In this document: positions 61,578 to 64,000 of the stretch, in pieces
Layout: the number at the start of each line of letters is the position of its first letter
Position numbering within the stretch: position 1 is the first letter of the stretch
Assembly (NCBI GenBank): GCA_964631945.1
Contig: CAZWAY010000017.1
Location: 23,539-87,538 of the forward strand
DNA from: JABFRZ01 sp964631945
Lineage (GTDB): Bacteria > Planctomycetota > UBA1135 > GCA-002686595
DNA length: 64,000 nucleotides
Direction of reading: 5' to 3'
Translations under genes and position numbers: made by a program
Notes under the pieces: generated by a model
Database searches by the model: none
What the model saw: the letters and a program-made list of their open reading frames with translations, nothing else
Told to the model about the DNA's origin: nothing

Positions 61578-62613
61578 CCCGGGCGCATCCGTGGTGCCGG
61601 CGCGCCGCGCGCTCTCCTTGGCGGGCCTGGTCGCGCTCGTGGCCCTGGTCGCGCTGGGTGACTACTGGACCGGCCCGGAGATCTCGTTCTCGATCTTCTT
61701 CTTGATCCCGATCTCGCTCGGGGCCTGGCACTTCGGCCGCGGGATCGGCCTTGTTCTGGCCGGGCTGAGCGCCTCCGGCTGGCTCCTGGCGGATCTCTAC
61801 GGCGGCCGGCCCTACAGCTCGGACGCCATCCTCTACTGGAATGCGGCCGTGCGCCTCGGGTTCTTCGCCATCATCGCCACCGTGCTGGCCGCCCGCCGGC
61901 AGGCCGAGCTGCGCATCTACCAGCTGATGCGGGTGAAGTCCGACTTCGTCTCGACCGTGTCGCACGAACTGCGCACCCCGATGACCTGCATCAAGGAGGG
62001 CATCGCCATCGTGAGCGACGGCAGCGTCGGCCCCCTGACGGATGGGCAGCGACATCACCTCGACACGGCCAGGCGCAACGTCGACCGGCTGGCGCGGCTG
62101 CTGAACGACGTACTGGACTTCCAGAAGCTCGAGGCGGGCCGCATGGACTTCGAGTTGCGCGAATGCGCAGTCAACCCGCTCGTCTCCGAGGAAGCGGAAG
62201 GATACGCCCTCCTGGCTCGACGCAAGGGGCTGGTGCTCGCCCTCGAGCTGGCCACGGAGCTGCCCACCGTGCGCTGCGATCGCGATCGCATCAGCCAGGT
62301 GCTGGGCAACCTCCTCGGCAACGCGCTCCAGTGCACCGAAGTCGGCCGGATCGAGGTCGGCACCGTGCGCCTCGGGAGCGGCGTGCGGGTCTTCGTGCGC
62401 GACACGGGCCGCGGCATCCGTGGAGAGGACCTGCCCCATCTCTTCCAGAGTTTCTCGCAGGTCCCGGCGCCGCAGGGAACGCGGACACGCGGCGGCACGG
62501 GCCTCGGCCTGGCGATCGCCGCGCGCATCGTGCGCGAGCACGGCGGAGAGGTGAGCGTGGACTCGGAGCCCGGCAAGGGCTCGACCTTCGCCTTCACCTT
62601 GCCGGCGGCGTAG
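61567..62613 (+). CDS. Membrane sensor histidine kinase, partner of the 61146 regulator
   Basis: 348 residues from ATG 61567. The N-terminal part holds three or four membrane helices with a short MASE-like sensor region (LAGLVALVALVALGDYWTG; ISFSIFFLIPISLGAWHFGRGIGLVLAGLSASGWLLADLYGG; LGFFAIIATVLAARR). HisKA has the phosphoacceptor His 133 in FVSTVSHELRTPMTCIKEGIA. The HATPase domain has the N box (RISQVLGNLLGNALQCTEVG), G1 (VRDTGRGIRGEDLPHLFQSF) and G2 (GGTGLGLAIAARIVREHGGEVSVDSEPGKGSTFAFTLP). It has no HAMP domain. The signal is unknown. Confidence 0.93.
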   Translation: MPPDPGASVVPARRALSLAGLVALVALVALGDYWTGPEISFSIFFLIPISLGAWHFGRGIGLVLAGLSASGWLLADLYGGRPYSSDAILYWNAAVRLGFFAIIATVLAARRQAELRIYQLMRVKSDFVSTVSHELRTPMTCIKEGIAIVSDGSVGPLTDGQRHHLDTARRNVDRLARLLNDVLDFQKLEAGRMDFELRECAVNPLVSEEAEGYALLARRKGLVLALELATELPTVRCDRDRISQVLGNLLGNALQCTEVGRIEVGTVRLGSGVRVFVRDTGRGIRGEDLPHLFQSFSQVPAPQGTRTRGGTGLGLAIAARIVREHGGEVSVDSEPGKGSTFAFTLPAA

Positions 62614-62720
62614 GTGGCCAGCCCGGCCCCGGATGGCGGCCGGCCAGGACTCTGGCCGCGGAACCTCGGCGTTCTCTCGCGCACTCCTGCCCCCCCACGC
62701 GTACGGTGGCGCCGCCATCG

Positions 62721-64000
62721 ATGAGCGCCTCGTTCCTGTTCGCCCTGCTGGTGGGCTTGGCCGGTCTCGCCACGCGCGAGGGCAAGGATCCGCAAGTCGC
62801 GCCGCACGAGCCGCCGCAGGCGCGCGCCGAGGAGCTCGCGCACGGTTGGGCCCAGTGGCGCGGGCCGCTCGCGACCGGCGTCGCGCCCCACGCCGATCCG
62901 CCCGTGCGCTGGAGCGAGCGCGAGAACGTGCGCTGGAAGAGCGCCATCCCGGGCAAGGGGCATTCCTCGCCGGTCCTGTGGGGCGAGCGCGTCTTCCTCA
63001 CCACGGCCGTGCCCTTCGGTGAGGCCGTCGGCCCGCTCGTCGACGACGCGCCGGGGACGCACGACTCGGTGCCGGTCACGCGGCAGCAGCGCTTCCTCGC
63101 GCTGGCCGTCGATCGACGCGACGGCAAGATCCTGTGGCAGACGCCGCTGCACGAGGGACTGCCGCACGAGGGCGGCCACGTCACGGGCAGCTACGCCTCG
63201 GCCTCGCCCGCGACCGACGGCGAGGTCCTGATCGCGCCCTTCGGCTCGCGCGGCCTGTACGCACTCGACCTCGCCGGCAAGGTCCTGTGGCGGCAGGACC
63301 TCGGGCGCATGGCCACCAAGCACGCCCACGGCGAGGGCAGCTCGCCGTTGCTCGTCGGCGAGTCCGTGGTGGTCGTGTGGGACCACGAGGGCGCTTCCTT
63401 CGTGGCCGCCTTCGACCGCCGCACGGGGCTGCAGCGCTGGAAGGTGGCGCGCGACGAGGCGACCTCCTGGGCCTCCCCGATTGCGGTCGAGCGCGAAGGC
63501 CGCACGCAGATCGTGGTCAGCGGCACGAAGCGCATCCGCGCCTACGACCTCGCGAACGGCGCGCTGCTGTGGCAGTGCGGCGGGCTCTCGAGCAACGTGG
63601 TGTGCTCGCCCGTCTCGGACGGCGCGCTCGTCTTCGCCGGCAGCAGCTACGAGAGCCAGGCCCTGCTCGCCATCGACCTCGCGCGCGCGCAGGGCGAGAT
63701 CACCGGCAGCGAGGCCGTGCTGTGGACGCGCCGGCGCGCGACGCCCTACGTGCCCTCGCTGCTGCTGGTGGCGGACACGCTCTACTTCCTGCACCACTAC
63801 CAGGGCTTCCTGGCGCGCGTCTCCGCGCGCACGGGCGCCGAGCCCGAGCGCGCCTTCCGGCTCGAGGGCCTGGACGACGTGTACGCCTCGCCGGTCTCCG
63901 CCGCCGGACGCGTCTACGTCACCGACCGCAGCGGCGTGACCATGGTGTTGCGCCACGTCGCGGCCGGCAGCGGCGAGCTCGAGGTGCTCGCGCGCAACGA
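62721..64000 (+). CDS. PQQ-like beta-propeller repeat protein (5' part; runs off the window)
   Basis: At least 426 residues from ATG 62721. A signal peptide (SASFLFALLVGLAGLA) precedes AQWRGPLATGVAPHADPPVRWSERENVRWKSAIPGKGHSSPVLWGERVFLTTA, the standard entry of planctomycete PQQ-binding-like/outer-membrane-assembly-type propellers. Repeats follow with blade signatures such as LALAVDRRDGKILWQTPLH, LYALDLAGKVLWRQDL, VAAFDRRTGLQRWKV, IRAYDLANGALLWQCGG and VYASPVSAAGRVYVTDRSG. It is likely a seven- or eight-bladed exported protein; most members are scaffolds or binding proteins rather than quinoprotein dehydrogenases. The 3' end is missing. Confidence 0.92.
   Translation, partial: MSASFLFALLVGLAGLATREGKDPQVAPHEPPQARAEELAHGWAQWRGPLATGVAPHADPPVRWSERENVRWKSAIPGKGHSSPVLWGERVFLTTAVPFGEAVGPLVDDAPGTHDSVPVTRQQRFLALAVDRRDGKILWQTPLHEGLPHEGGHVTGSYASASPATDGEVLIAPFGSRGLYALDLAGKVLWRQDLGRMATKHAHGEGSSPLLVGESVVVVWDHEGASFVAAFDRRTGLQRWKVARDEATSWASPIAVEREGRTQIVVSGTKRIRAYDLANGALLWQCGGLSSNVVCSPVSDGALVFAGSSYESQALLAIDLARAQGEITGSEAVLWTRRRATPYVPSLLLVADTLYFLHHYQGFLARVSARTGAEPERAFRLEGLDDVYASPVSAAGRVYVTDRSGVTMVLRHVAAGSGELEVLARN

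Overview
The window is a 64 kb piece of a very GC-rich bacterial chromosome, most likely from a planctomycete (Planctomycetota). The best evidence is the pair at 52.0-56.8 kb: a cytochrome-c-like DUF1549/DUF1553 protein followed by a Tat-exported DUF1501 protein, which is a planctomycete hallmark. A PQQ-type beta-propeller protein, DUF1573 lipoproteins and a sulfatase-modifying-factor-like lipoprotein fit the same group. It is a draft scaffold: exactly 100 N sit at 49926-50025. GTG and TTG starts and 4-base stop/start overlaps are common.

Layout. 0-5.2 kb: 3' part of pyruvate phosphate dikinase, a lipoprotein and two DUF1573 lipoproteins. 5.3-12.5 kb: a type IV pilus/type II secretion block (PilB-like, PilT, second PilB-like, PilC) ending in a membrane histidine kinase. 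12.5-18.6 kb: two DUF21/CBS membrane proteins, small envelope proteins, an OmpA-like lipoprotein, an FGE-sulfatase-fold lipoprotein and rsmA. 18.9-22.5 kb: dnaG-rpoD. 23.4-27.5 kb: a CDP-3,6-dideoxyhexose operon (rfbF, rfbG, rfbH and an unusual SDR). 27.5-29.4 kb: an M19 dipeptidase lipoprotein and a DUF502 membrane protein. 29.5-34.7 kb, minus strand: a pseudaminic-acid-like operon (pseB, pseC, pseF, pseG, ATP-grasp). 34.8-36.4 kb: an ECF sigma factor with a FecR-like partner. 36.5-39.6 kb: acylornithine carbamoyltransferase, a B3/B4-domain protein and a dicarboxylate symporter. 41.1-44.5 kb: glycosyltransferase, acyltransferase and DUF2238 membrane proteins. 44.6-47.9 kb: a large exported multidomain protein. 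48.1 kb to the gap: a TMTC-like membrane/TPR protein. After the gap come two YeeE/YedE genes, the planctomycete pair, aceK and icd (phosphorylation control of isocitrate dehydrogenase), zinc-ribbon and two-component genes, and the start of a beta-propeller gene.

The most striking observation is at 50.03-50.94 kb on the minus strand. Two adjacent half-size YeeE/YedE (PmpA/PmpB-type) transporter genes each carry one in-frame TGA exactly where the family has its signature cysteine (GGC-TSGH in the first, TGAC-PG in the second). Each TGA is followed 23-24 nt later by the loop of a hairpin that fits the bacterial SECIS pattern. The full-length first gene overlaps the GTG start of the second by the usual GTGA arrangement, which only makes sense if the first TGA is read through. 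I read these as a tandem pair of selenoproteins in a sulfur/selenium-species transporter; ordinary ORF calling truncates both.

Other unusual points: an exported protein with subtilase-like flanking domains but no subtilase catalytic core, fused to an alpha/beta hydrolase; a sugar SDR whose catalytic Tyr-x3-Lys is Tyr-x3-Gln; an acylornithine carbamoyltransferase with Gln at the position thought to discriminate acetyl from succinyl substrates; and a pse-type operon lacking pseH and pseI but carrying an ATP-grasp gene.
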